A DNA stretch of 64,000 bases from Mya arenaria. Lineage: Eukaryota; Mollusca; Bivalvia; Myida; Myidae. Made by a program: the position numbers and the translations under genes. The notes under the pieces were generated by a model. The model did not search any database and was not told the origin of the DNA. It saw nothing but the letters and a program-made list of their open reading frames with translations. Position 1 is the stretch's first letter. The number at the start of each line of letters is the position of its first letter. Shown here one piece after another: positions 46,498 through 60,000 of this stretch. The DNA is taken from assembly GCF_026914265.1 (NCBI RefSeq), contig NC_069131.1, forward strand, positions 448,001-512,000, given 5' to 3'.

Positions 46498-47297
46498 TAG
46501 CTTGACTAGGAGTATAAGGAGAGCTATCCTAGTCACCCGAGCGTCGGCGTAACCACTTATGTTAAAGTTTTTGTAAGCGTTTGTGTTCCACCTCAAATAT
46601 TGACATATGGCTTTGAAACTTTGCACACTTGTTCAACATCATGCCCCCACCCTGTACACTGGAGGAGGTAACTCTATGAAGCATTTTGACAAATTAAGCC
46701 CCTTTTTCAACTTAGATTTTACGTTAAAGTTTGCGTACCACCTCAAATATTTTCAAAGTCCATTGACATCTGGCTTTGAAACTTTGCACACTTGTTCAAC
46801 ATCATGCCCCAACCTGTACACAGGAGGAGATAACTCTATCAAGCATTTTGACAAAATTATGCCCCTTTTTCAACTTAGAATTTACGTTAAAGTTTGCGTA
46901 CCACCTCAAATATTTTCAAAGTCCACTGACATCTGGCTTTGAAACTTTGGGCACTTGTTCACCATCATGCCCCCAACCTGTACACAGGAGGAGGTAACTC
47001 TATCAAGCATTTTGACAAAATTATGCCCCTTCTTCTACTTAGAATTTATGTAAAAGTTTGCGTACCACCTCAAATATTTTCAAAGTCCACTGACATCTGG
47101 CTTGGAAACTGTGCACGCTTGTTCACCATCATACCCCCTACCTGTACACAGGAGGAGGTAACTCTATCAAGCATTTTGACAAAATTATGCCCCTTTTTCG
47201 ACTTAGAATTTACGTTAAAGTTTGCGTACCACCTCAAATATTTTCCATTCAATTTATGTAAATATCTCAGCACATTATGTATTGCATTGAAATCTAA
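46498..47297 (-). mobile_element. Second pearl-like element, 164 bp tandem core
   Basis: Read on the minus strand, it begins with a 50 bp stretch like the head of the 35.9 kb element (GATTTCAATGCAATACATAA), continues with about four 164 bp units (plus-strand marker TTTGCGTACCACCTCAAATA at 46729, 46893, 47056 and 47221) and ends TAGGATAGCTCTCCTTATAC...CTAGTCAAGCTAAAA, matching the other element's terminus. It is bordered at 47298 by an unrelated 28 bp array. Confidence 0.72.
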
Positions 47298-47672
47298 TTG
47301 CCGCCAATGTTAAAGATGACTGTTCAGGCCGCAAATGTTAAAGATGACTGTTCAGGCCGCCAATGTTAAAGATGACTGTTCAGGCCGCCAATGTTAATGA
47401 TGACTGTTCAGGCCGCCAATGTTAAAGATGACTGTTCAGGCCGCCAATGTTAATGATGACTGTTCAGGCCGCCAATGTTAATGATGACTGTTCAGGCCGC
47501 CAATGTTAAAGATGACTGTTCAGGCCGCCAATGTTAAAGATGACTGTTCAGGCCACCAATGTTAATGATGACTGTTCAGGCCGCCAATGTTAATGATGAC
47601 TGTTCAGGCCGCCAATGTTAAAGATGACTGTTCAGGCCGCCAATGTTAAAGATGACTGTTCAGGCCGCCATT
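47298..47672. repeat. 28 bp minisatellite, about 13 copies
   Basis: Units GCCGCCAATGTTAAAGATGA plus CTGTTCAG, varying only at AAAG/AATG and a few other positions. Confidence 0.96.
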
Positions 47673-48164
47673 CCTGGGACAATCTGAAGCACCTTAGAGC
47701 AGGATTATTTTTGCTTAGCTCATTTATTTTGTTTGGGTAAAAAAAATTAATGTTCCAACTTCAAAAGTTATGATAATTTTAAAGGAAATTATTAAGCTTA
47801 TAATTCAACATAATTTTGGTGTCAAAACAAGTTATTTGGCTATTAAAATGAAATACAAGTATGATAAATAAAGATGTTCTGCTTATTAAGACTTTACAAG
47901 AAAGTCGGGCCAGGAAATTAACAAAATACACTTGCAGCCATCTGTTATGGTCCTACAAATTTCAGACTTAGTTACAACCAAGGTCCTTTAATGAAAGAGG
48001 CCCGATGTATGTCTATATGCATTGTAAAGTTTGGAAGAGAATTCTCAAGATACAGAGCATTCAAGAGGGTCTTATGGTACAGACAGGCCAGGACATGATA
48101 CAAAGACAACATAAACATCTAATCAGACTTGGTCAATGTGGAAATGGGTTATACTTTGGCTACA

Positions 48165-50125
48165 TCTTGACAGGCAGTAATGGGCTACATCTTGACAGGC
48201 AGTAATGGGCTACATCTTGACAGGCAGTAATGGGCTACATCTTGACAGGCAGTAATGGGCTACATCTTGACAGGCAGTAATGGGCTACATCTTGACAGGC
48301 AGTAATGGGCTACATCTTGACAGGCAGTAATGGGCTACATCTTGACAGGCAGTAATGGGCTACATCTTGACAGGCAGTAATGGGCTACATCTTGACAGGC
48401 AGTAATGGGCTACATCTTGACAGGCAGTAATGGGCTACATCTTGACAGGCAGTAATGGGCTACATCTTGACAGGCAGTAATGGGCTACATCTTGACAGGC
48501 AGTAATGGGCTACATCTTGACAGGCAGTAATGGGCTACATCTTGACAGGCAGTAATGGGCTACATCTTGACAGGCAGTAATGGGCTACATCTTGACAGGC
48601 AGTAATGGGCTACATCTTGACAGGCAGTAATGGGCTATATCTTGACAGGCAGTAATGGGCTACATCTTGACAGGCAGTAATGGGCTATATCTTGACAGGC
48701 AGTAATGGGCTACATCTTGACAGGTAGTAATGGGCTACATCTTGACAGGCAGTAATGGGCTGCATCTTGACAGGCAGTAGTGGGCTGCATCTTGACAGGC
48801 AGTAATGGGCTACATCTTGACAGGCAGTAATGGGCCACATCTTGACAGTAATGGGCTACATCTTGACAGTAATGGGCTACATACTGACAGGCAGTAATGG
48901 GCTACATACTGACAGGCAGTAATGGGCTACATCTTGACAGGCAGTAATGGGCTGCATCTTGACAGGCAGTAATGGGCTACATCTTGACAGGCAGTAATGG
49001 GCTACATATTGACAAGCAGTAATGGGCTACATATTGACAGGCAGTAATGGGCTGCATCTTGACAGGCAGTAATGGGCTATATCTTGACAGGCAGTAATGG
49101 GCTACATCTTGACAGGCAGTAATGGGCTACATCTTGACAGGCAGTAATGGGCTACATCTTGACAGGCAGTAATGGGCTACATCTTGACAGGCAGAAATGG
49201 GCTACATCTTGACAGGCAGTAATGGGCTATATCTTGACAGGCAGTAATGGGCTACATCTTGACAGGCAGTAATGGGCTACATCTTGACAGGCAGTAATGG
49301 GCTACATCTTGACAGGCAGTAATGGGCTACATCTTGACAGGCAGTAATGGGCTACATCTTGACAGGCAGTAATGGGCTACATCTTGACAGGCAGTAATGG
49401 GCTACATCTTGACAGGCAGTAATGGGCTACATCTTGACAGGCAGTAATGGGCTATATCTTGACAGGCAGTAATGGGCTACATCTTGACAGTAATGGGCTA
49501 CATCTTGACAGGCAGTAATGGGCTACATCTTGACAGGCAGTAATGGGCTACATCTTGACAGGCAGTAATGGGCTACATCTTGACAGGCAGTAATGGGCTA
49601 CATCTTGACAGGCAGTAATGGGCTACATCTTGACAGGCAGTAATGGGCTATATCTTGACAGGCAGTAATGGGCTACATCTTGACAGGCAGTAATGGGCTA
49701 CATCTTGACAGGCAGTAATGGGCTACATCTTGACAGGCAGTAATGGGCTACATCTTGACAGGCAGTAATGGGCTACATCTTGACAGGCAGAAATGGGCTA
49801 CATCTTGACAGGCAGTAATGGGCTACATCTTGACAGGCAGTAATGGGCTATATCTTGACAGGCAGTAATGGGCTACATCTTGACAGTAATGGGCTACATC
49901 TTGACAGGCAGTAATGGGCTACATCTTGACAGGCAGTAATGGGCTACATCTTGACAGGCAGTAATGGGCTACATCTTGACAGGCAGTAATGGGCTACATC
50001 TTGACAGGCAGTAATGGGCTATATCTTGACAGGCAGTAATGGGCTACATCTTGACAGGCAGTAATGGGCTACATCTTGACAGGCAGTAATGGGCTACATC
50101 TTGACAGGCAGAAATGGGCTATATC
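48165..50125. repeat. 25 bp minisatellite, about 78 copies, very homogeneous
   Basis: The unit TAATGGGCTACATCTTGACA plus GGCAG is repeated with long runs of identical copies in the first 500 bp. Rare variants are TATATC, TGCATC, AAATGG and a shortened unit in which GACAG runs directly into TAATGG. From 50126 to about 50570 only degenerate units remain. Confidence 0.97.
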
Positions 50126-50570
50126 GTTTTTAAGATAGAAGTATTAACATTCAATATTTGGGCAGCAGTAGGCTATATTTTGGCAGCAACTACCAATATC
50201 TTAGCAGGTATGGGCTATATCTTTTTGGTAGAAGTAGTAAAATTCTGAATATTTTGGCAGCAACTACCAATATCTTGGCTGTTATGGGCTATATAATGAG
50301 ATATTTTTTATGTATTTCAATTTAGCAGTTATTGGATATATCTTGGAAGTAATAGATTATATCTTGGGAACAATGGGATATGTTTAGGCAGTTAAGGGCT
50401 TTATACATTTTGGTAGCAATGGGATACATCCTGGAAGCAGCAGACTATCTTGGCAGTAATGGGCTATATTTTGGATGTATAGTGAGATCAATCTTGGCAG
50501 TAATGGGATATATAAAAGCATATGACTGTAACTCGGCATTGATAGTAAATATATTGGCAGTAATATACTA

Positions 50571-53500
50571 GGTCATTGCAGCAATTGGGAAGATCTTTGC
50601 AAAGTAGAATAGCCAGCTAGGATTACATCCAAAGGATTGGGTTATTGACAGTTATGTGAAACTGTGACTGGCTGCCTTGAACTATATAATACATCACCCA
50701 CAATTTGGGATTTAACCCACACACACCCATCTAATAACTACAGTAGGGGCAACAGCCCATCAATTGTTTTACATTTATTAAAACAGGAATAAAATGTCAT
50801 ATTAAAATCATTGACTAACAAGTTTACAGTACAAGAACGTTGGTCACAAAATGCAGAACTATTTCAAACATCGTTTATTTCAGCCCTTATCTGGAAGTAC
50901 AGTGTATTAGATCATCGATAATCATCCCATTATTTAAACATTAACAATAAGATCCATTTTTGCAGTTGTAGTTCATACATACAGAGTCAAATGTTACATT
51001 CCCAAGAACATGTAATCTTCTCATAACGTCAAAGTGTAAATAAGATTTTAAAAATATGGTAAAACAACACAATATATCATGTCCGTCGGGGAGGACTACG
51101 GTCCGCATGTTATCATTGAAGGAATAATTATCTTACATTGCAATGCAGTATTCAGTGAATATCAACATGCTATAGCAAAAGTGGAAGTGATCTCTCATGT
51201 AATTATGCCCATACATAAACAAGTATAATAAATAATCTAATCTACATTATAATATAAAAATGGACTTCAAAGTTTCTTTGTACCCAACAGTTTTTCAAAA
51301 ATTGCCAAATAAAATGTGAAACAATAAAGACGCTCATCAATCAATCAAGATTTATATTTTTCTAAGAGTGTTTGTATTCATGGCCACGTTCTATAATGTC
51401 ACAATTACAATAATTAGAAGATTACATGGAGCTGTGTAGGAGCTAAATAGAAAATAACTGTAAAAGCAGATCTGTCCACTATAACGTGGACTTCATACGG
51501 ATGTCTTGATTATACATGATGATGTTTGGATGAAATGTAATCGCAAGTCAGGGATATCCATAATGATAAATGTGATTGTAAAGAAATAGTTTCCTCCAAA
51601 AAGATTATTGGCAAAATAAGCTTATGCTCACCACAAATTAAAATGATTGCTTGGAATTATTGATGATTTTCTAAAAGCATTCATTGTAACACACTGAAAT
51701 TTGTAAAAAATAAGTTCTTAAACTAAACTAAAAAAAATATCATAATTTGACAAAGATTAATGAAGTAAAAAAAGAACACTTCAAGACCCAATTTTTATTT
51801 AATTTATCGATGGCCAGATTGTTCAGAACAACGTTATCAACAAGTACTGGTAGAACAGTTGTCTCAAATCTTGCTAGATTGGACTGCATGAGGTGTTTTT
51901 TTGTGGATCATAAGTGTATCGTAAAACTTCCAAAGTTTCAAACATGAAATTAAACAACAATGGTGTTTAAACAACGTTATTTATTTTAACGAGGCTCTGA
52001 ACAATCAGCCCATTATGTCTGTCAAAGTTGATAAGATGCTACTAATATTGTGTACTCAGTTAATTACCAAAATAAGAAGTAAGTCAAAATTGGCACCAAA
52101 TAAACATGAAATAACTTTGTTAAAATGGCAAGTTGGACTACCTAATGTTTACTAACACTGAACACATTAAACATACAATCACTCTTACCTGCTACGGAAG
52201 GCTATAACTACCTTTGATGTGTAAATTAAAGGTGTTTAATTGAAATATCCTAGTTATTTGAATGTGTATTTGTGGTCAAATCTGAGCTCAATCTAGTACT
52301 AAAGTAAAAAAAAACACACATAACAACAACAACAACTCTTGTCGCTGCTTAATGATTTTTCTTCAGATTTTTAAGTTTCCACTTACAACCAAACATGTCC
52401 CGGAGTTCCGGTACAACCTTGAAAATGAATAGATAAATTAAATTCATACAGCTTAGAATCTAAACCCTAAAAATTCACATTCCTGAGCAGGAGCCTCAAA
52501 CTAAGACTCAAGACATCAGTGAATATGGACTTGGTTTACTGGTAACCCTCTCTAAGCTTCGTCGATAACTAGAAGTCTGACAATAACCAAGAATGGAAAT
52601 TGGTTATTAAATCACCAGTGAGGCCGTATTCATAAAACAACTTCATGAATATATTCAAGTTAGTAGTTTTTTTTCTAATTATCGTAGTTGAAAGCAGACA
52701 AACACATTTCTGCATCCCAAGAATATGAAAACAAGTAAGAAAATTGTCCAATGAACATATGCATATGAATAACTTTGATGAAAAGTACAGTGTTTTGAAA
52801 TAAGCATTGTCAAATGTTAGATTTTCATGAAGTTAAACAGTCTCACTCAGATGATTTATGAATACGGGGTCTCTGACATACCGGGGATGAAGTAATTTTG
52901 AAAGCTGTATCTAATGAATCATGTTTGTTGCTGTAAAAATTGATCACTAGTATGACAAAAACCTTTACCTAACACGCTAGACACGCTAGAGTGATTGTTA
53001 CAACAATGGAAGATCATGCTTTAGAAGATCACAATAACATAATACTGGCTTTATATACATGTACAATCATGAAACTATAATAATAAATATTTATTTCTGT
53101 ATATTTTAAACCAATTCTTAATAATTATCACACGCTGATGAGTTACAGTATCTTTTCCACTGAAATTAATTCTAAATTTTCGGAAAAACATTTTTTTTTG
53201 AAACTAGTTAATTGTTGGTCAACTATTTTGGCAAATAATTTAGCAGTACATTGCCCAAGTGATTACCATAAGTAAATTACATCTATACTGAATAACCCCT
53301 AATTTGACGTGTGAAATCCGTAAATTATATTAAAAATACTTAATTGATATCCATTCAATTAAGATGCAATTATTATTAAAGCAACAATCATGTCAAAAAC
53401 ACAGACTGTTGTATGAACACCAACATGTACATTGTATGAATATTGCCTGTATCTAAGACTCTATATATGGACATCAGATCAGATCTGCACTGTACATGAA

Positions 53501-54935
53501 ATCTCCGACATGAAGTGAACACTTTCATACTACACACACACAATGTTGCCTTAAAAATGGTGAAGGGTACAAATCCTGCACACCTTATTACTAATCCTAA
53601 AATAGCAAAGTTAAGATAAGATATACAATATATCTCTTAAAAAAAGTGCAAACTAACTAATAGATATTCTGTGGATAACTTCTCCAGTTTTATACACTTG
53701 ACCCCCACTCAACAAATCAGCAAGTTAGCTTCTCTAAGAGCTCCATAAACCGTAAAGTTGAATGTTGATGCCTTGAGACCCCATACAATGTCAGTACCAT
53801 TTGAAAGAATCATTTGCTTGCTCCATCAGTTACTTGTTTAGGGTCTCTCACATATACACAATCACCAGGGAAGTGATTTATGCAAGTTTAAGGAGCCAAC
53901 AAGTACAAAATAAATTAAAAATTTCGAATAAAAACTGAATTTAACTGGAACATTTACATCCATGAGTAGGAACACATACAAGTATACATAAAAAATACAC
54001 ATACAAATAAAGAATAAGTAAACATACAAGTAGAAATATGCATACAAGTACACATACAATTTCACAAACAAGTACAAGCGATGTTGCGCAAACTCTCTAA
54101 AATCATCCTCAAAATCATGTACAATAAATACATACAAGCATTTGGCAAAACTGTTTAATCACATAATATCTTACAAGAATAACAAAAGCTTGATCCATTC
54201 AAAAGAGTAAAAATGTGACCACAAACACTTAGTCTAGAAAGTTCGCTTTTAAAATTAGAAATGCCTACACTGATCAAAACTATACAGTTGTCAATCCTAA
54301 AGCAACACATGAATTCTGGCTCCATGTTATCCATCACAGGCTCAGAAAAGTAAGTGACCTGTCCCTGAATCAAACTTATGACCCCAGCTTGCAAGTCTGA
54401 CACCCTGGGCTAACCAACCCAGATAGCTCACATATCCTCTGACCTGTATGAGACAGTGAGTCACCAAGACATTAATGTAAGAATTCATCATTATGTCTAA
54501 AATATAGATACTTGTAAACAATAATTGTGCAATAATTCATTATTATTTGTAAAGAAAAAGGACTCAATAATTAATTTTGATTCTCCATGATTCTATATGT
54601 AATTCTAAAAATGCAGATGTTTCTTCAGTGAAATGAGTTGCTTAATTATTGAGCATTTAATCCTTCTTTTGTGAACACGGAACAATATCTAAATGAACTA
54701 AATAAAGTTATTATGACTTACAAATTGTATCACACAACACATAACATGCAATAAAACATCAAAGCTATGCAGACAACGTGAACACTTTTAACAGAGAGAA
54801 GTCTTGAAATGTCCTAATCCTGTCACTATTTAGTTTATTCTTATTCCTTTTAGCTCAATAGAGATGATATCTTATAGAATTACGCTTGAGTCTGTTTCCT
54901 GGTTAGAAACCGGTACTTGTGGACATTTTGAGTGG
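50571..54935. other. Intergenic between LDAH and PTDSS1
   Basis: About 4.4 kb of AT-rich DNA with no exon that I can support. A tRNA-like patch lies on the minus strand at about 54350-54420 (GGTTAGCCCAGGG and AGTTTGATTC). It may include distal 3' sequence of PTDSS1. Confidence 0.4.
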
Positions 54936-55642
54936 CTTAGATAAAAGTACGCTTTATGGTGATAGAACCCACAAGCTCTTGGGTGAGAAGCAAGCACATA
55001 TACCACTAGACCACTCTCAACCTGGTGGGCATCAAACGCACAAGCTCGTGGGTGTAAGGCGGACACCTATACCACTCTCACCCTAGTAGGGATCGAACCT
55101 ACAAGCTCTTGGGTAGGAGGCGGATACCTATACTACAAGACCACTCTTACCCTGGTGAGGATCAAATGCCGAGCTTTTGGGTGTGAGACGGGCACCTATA
55201 CCACTCTCACCCTAGTGGGGATCAAACCTACAAGCTCTTGGGTAGGAGGCGGATACCTATCATACAAGACCACTCTAACCCTGGTGAGGATCAAATGCCG
55301 AGCTTTTGGGTGTGAGGCGGGCACCTATACCACTCTCACCCTAGTGGGGATCAAACCTACAAGCTGTTGGGTAGGAAGCGGATACCTATCATACAAGACC
55401 ACTCTAACCCTGGTGAGGATCAAATGCCGAGCTTTTGGGTGTGAGGCGGGCACCTATACCACTAGACCACTCTTACCCTAGTGGGTATAAAACCCACAAG
55501 CTGTTGGGTGTTAGGCGGGCACCTACACCACTAGCCCACTCTCACCCTAGTGGCAATGGAACCCACAAGTTCCAGGGTGACAGGCGAACACCTATACCAC
55601 TCTCACCCAGGCTGACACCAATACCACTAGCCCACTCTCACC
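54936..55642 (-). repeat. Tandem array of tRNA-like units (about 60 and 69 bp, 129 bp pairs)
   Basis: Minus-strand units contain TAGTATAGGTATCCGCCT (D-arm and A-box-like), then GAGCTTGTAGGTTCGATCCC (T-arm with a canonical B-box); the T-stem GTAGG pairs with CCTAC. Units alternate long and short with a 129 bp period (marker at 55191, 55320, 55449), in about 10-11 copies. The acceptor stems do not pair, so these are not functional tRNAs. Confidence 0.8.
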
Positions 55643-57040
55643 CTGGTGGGGAATATAATTCAAACACTAAGGAACAAGAATCAGCAATATGTCTGACATG
55701 TACATAATGATTATGTAAGTGAAGTATAAGAAAACATTTAATTATAAATTATAAAAAAAAAACTAAATGAAAAAAATCACACTACACAGATAATGAGATT
55801 ATATTCAAACAAATTCAGACAAATCTTATACATAGAAACTCCATCTTTGTAGGCCATAAAAAGTGTCCCAATGATTTATAACGCCGGTATATTTTCATGA
55901 TGATTTGTTCATTATTTACCACAACCAAATGGACCATTTTATTAAAAAAGACAAATAATGTTGTAAACCCTGTGATTGAGACAATTGACAAGAACAGGTA
56001 CATGCATGTAATCCCGTGGTCAAGGTCAGCTTACCGACTCAACAAACAAGAGCGCCACGGAGCCAACATCCACGCTCATCTAGTGGGGTTATTCCGCTGG
56101 ACAAGTGGACAAACGTCACAATTAGCATGATGTGAATGGGAGCCCGGTCACTTGTCTGAGGGCGTGGTGACAGAGGGGGTCAATATTATCCATTGGATTA
56201 TGCAAACAAGTGCTGTTATTCATTGACTGAATATAATGCCCTTATTGTTCATTTGAATATTTGAATGACAACCAGCGACGTGCTAATTATGAGACAGGGT
56301 TACGGCAAAGGTTAGATGTTTTTGCGAGACAACTGTGGCAACAACACCAATGGTCAAAAGACCTTGACTTTTTTCTTGAAATAAGCTAAAAAGAATGTAA
56401 GTGGAAAGTAAGTAACGTTACAAGTAACTACAAACCTACCCTGACCTTTGACTAGACCAGTATCTTGAGTAAAACTCCTCCCTTTGATTATATTTACCAA
56501 TTACACCTCAACATTTTTAATAGCACTATCAATTCAAATTGTATTACCTGATAGGTATTAACCTAACCTTTCTAGCACTGAAGATGTGAAGCAACATGTG
56601 TGCATTATGTAAAATGTACCAGTATGTTTAACATCGTATTTCCCACATTCTAATTTCATATGGGAAGAACTGACAGCTAGGCTTTATTGGTAATAAAATC
56701 ATACTATTAAAATCTCTCTCACACATTTAAAAAAAAACAAACAACCATGACAGTTTCAGCACGATATTACACTCCTTAAACCACACTATAGAGCAGATGT
56801 CTTCAACTATATACCAAGCAAAACCTTCAAACTTTGTAAAGTGCTATATTTTTTACATTTTTCGATTTCCTGGCTCGCTTATAATTGCAAAACTTTGCAC
56901 ACAAAATAATGACCATTGCCCATGTCAGCCGATGAGCTGGATGAAAGCTGATATTTTCTCACAGTTTATCGACATTGAGTTCAGGGTAATGACTATGTTC
57001 AAATGTGTGTTTAACAATCGGCAGTGTTTGAACACACTGC
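55643..57040. other. PTDSS1 3' flank
   Basis: It contains the likely PTDSS1 3'UTR on the minus strand. AATAAA on that strand (56688-56683), about 350 nt after the stop codon, is a reasonable polyadenylation signal. No other feature is recognised. Confidence 0.45.
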
Positions 57041-60000
57041 TCAGAGATGTCCGTTGGTTGCAACCTTCTGGCGATTGCGGAGTTTATACGACTTAGGTGA
57101 CCCTGCTGCTGTCTGTCTGGCGGCCTTCTGTACTCCGTTTCTCACCTACAAGTATAATGAAAATTGTATTATAAATAGGCCATACATGTATCTGTTCTGT
57201 TCTATTAATAGTCCACATATGTAGCTGTTCTGTTCTATAAATAGTCCATACATGTATCTTCTGTTTTATAAATAGTCCATACATGTATCTATTTTGTTCT
57301 GTGCTGTATCATTAAATCTAGTTTATATAGTGGGAAAGTAGTGTCTGCATTTGGAGTGAGCAGTTGTGGGTTCAATCCTCACCAGAGGCACATGGCAATA
57401 TCCGTAATCGATTATGATTGTGTCAAACTATACAATGGAAGACATGAAGGGTCAGTGTTTTCTCTCTTCCTAAAATGGGGCTTAAATCGGGATTCTATTC
57501 ACAATTTTGAATACATTTTTTCACAAAAAGTAGTAGCAGAATTCTCATCATTTTGTCAATGGAGTTTGTAAAATTCTTTTCTATAGATGTATTTTAGCAT
57601 AGAAGTTATAAATTAATTCTACATTTTATTTCATTTTAAATGATATTCAATAATTGTTGGATAAAAGGTCTCGTTTTTTTCACAACTTAGTGTTGCTTTA
57701 TTCACAATTCCAAAGACCATGGCCCCATTCAAAAACTGGTGTGAAAAATAACAAAATGCACAAGACAATACCTGGTGCACAGGGGTTGAAGGTTCCGAGG
57801 ACTCGTACTCACACTTCTCAGCTGTATCCTCAAATATCTGAAATACAGGACAGGGTTATGATAGACTGGCAGTGAGGGTTGAGGTTATTTAGTGATTGGT
57901 GTGATAAAATGTGAGCCTTAAAGTTAAAATGAAGGCTTCAAAATTAAAATTGGTCCTCAAAATCAGAACCAGTACTCTACTATTTGGCCATGAAAGTTGT
58001 CAGAAGTACAAATATATACAAAACAAGCCCAGCTACCATATTCTGAGTATAAGAGATTTGAGCCTAGATTATCAGTTGAAAGAGTAAGTACACAGTGAGA
58101 AAGGAAAGAATTATACTTCTATAAGCGCTATCTACATCACTACACACAAACAACAGTATACATTGTGTACATAATTGTGCTTGAGGTGCAGTAGTTGCCT
58201 GCCAGAACATTGAAGCCACAAAGCCATATGTATTTTGATTACCTTTCTTACTTAGTTGTAACAAACTCTGAATAAAAATAAAAACTTTGTTGACCAAAGT
58301 TGAACACAAACCTATGTCAACAAACAAGTCTATGTCATCATACAGGCCTGTGTCATCATACAAGCCTATGTCATCATACAAGCCTGTGTCATCATACAAG
58401 CCTGTGTCATCATACAAGCCTATGTCATCATACAGGCCTGTGTCATCATACAAGCCTGTGTCATCATACAAGCCTGTGTCAACATACAAGCCTATGTCAT
58501 CATACAAGCCTATGTCATCATACAAGCCTATGTCATCATACAAGCCTGTGTCATCATACAAGCCTATGTCATCATACAAGCCTGTGTCATCATACAAGCC
58601 TGTGTCATCATACAAGCCTATGTCATCATACAAGCCTGTGTCAACATACAAGCCTGTGTCATCATACAAGCCTATGTCATCATACAAGCCTATGTCATCA
58701 TACAAGCCTATGTCATCATACAAACCTATGTCATCATACAAGCCTGTGTCAACATACAAGCCTATGTCATCATACAAGCCTATGTCATCATACAAGCCTA
58801 TGTCATCATACAAGTCTGTGTCATCATACAAGCCTATGTCATCATACAAGCCTGTGTCATCATACAAGCCTATGTCATACAAGCCTATGTCATCATACAA
58901 GCCTATGTCATACAAGCCTATGTCATCATACAAGCCTATGTCATCATACAAGCCTATGTCATCATACAAGCCTATGTCATCATACAAGCCTGTGTCATCA
59001 TACAAGCCTATGTCATCATACAAGCCTATGTCATCATACAAGCCTGTGTCATCATACAGGCCTGTGTCATCATACAAGCCTGTGTCATACAAGCCTGTGT
59101 CAACATACAAGCCTGTGTCATCATACAAGCCTATGTCAACATACAAGCCTATGTCAACATACAAGCCTATGTCAACATACAAGCCTGTGTCAACATACAA
59201 GCCTATGTCAACATACAAGCCTATGTCAACATACAAGCCTATGTCATCATACACGCCTATGTCAACATACACGCCTATGTCAACATACAAGCCTATGTCA
59301 TCATACAAGCCTATGTCAACATACAAGCCTATGTCAACATACAAGCCTATGTCATCATACACGCCTATGTCAACATACAAGCCTATGTCAACATACAAGG
59401 CTATGTCAACATACAAGCCTATGTCAACATACAAGCCTATGTCAACATACAAGCCTGTGTCAACATACAAGGCTATGTCAACATACAAGCCTATGTCAAC
59501 ATACAAGCCTGTGTCAACATACAAGCCTATGTCAACATACAAGCCTGTGTCAACATACAAGCCTGTGTCAACATACAAGCCTATGTCATCATACAAGCCT
59601 ATGTCATCATACAAGCCTATGTCAACATACAAGTCTATGTCAACAAACAAGCCTATGTCATCATACAAGCCTATGTCATCATACAAGCCTATGTCAACAT
59701 ACAAGTCTATGTCAACATACAAGCCTATGTCAACATACAAGCCTATGTCATCATACAAGCCCGTGTCAACATACAAGCCTATGTCATCATCCAAGCCTAT
59801 GTCAACATACAAGCCTATGTCATCATACAAGCCCGTGTCAACATACAAGCCTATGTCATCATACAAGCCTATGTCATCATACAAGCCTATGTCATCATAC
59901 AAGCCTATGTCAACATACAAGCCTATGTCAACATACAAGCCTATGTTATCATACACGCCTATGTCAACATACAAGCCTGTGTCATCATACAAGCCTGTGT

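Noticed and set aside
46607-47313. Plus-strand ORFs with repeated CTLVQHHAP peptides
   Set aside because: They derive from the 164 bp tandem core of a mobile element and shift frame between units.
48165-50125. CRISPR-like regular repeats
   Set aside because: There are no unique spacers between units, and the host is a eukaryote; this is a head-to-tail minisatellite.
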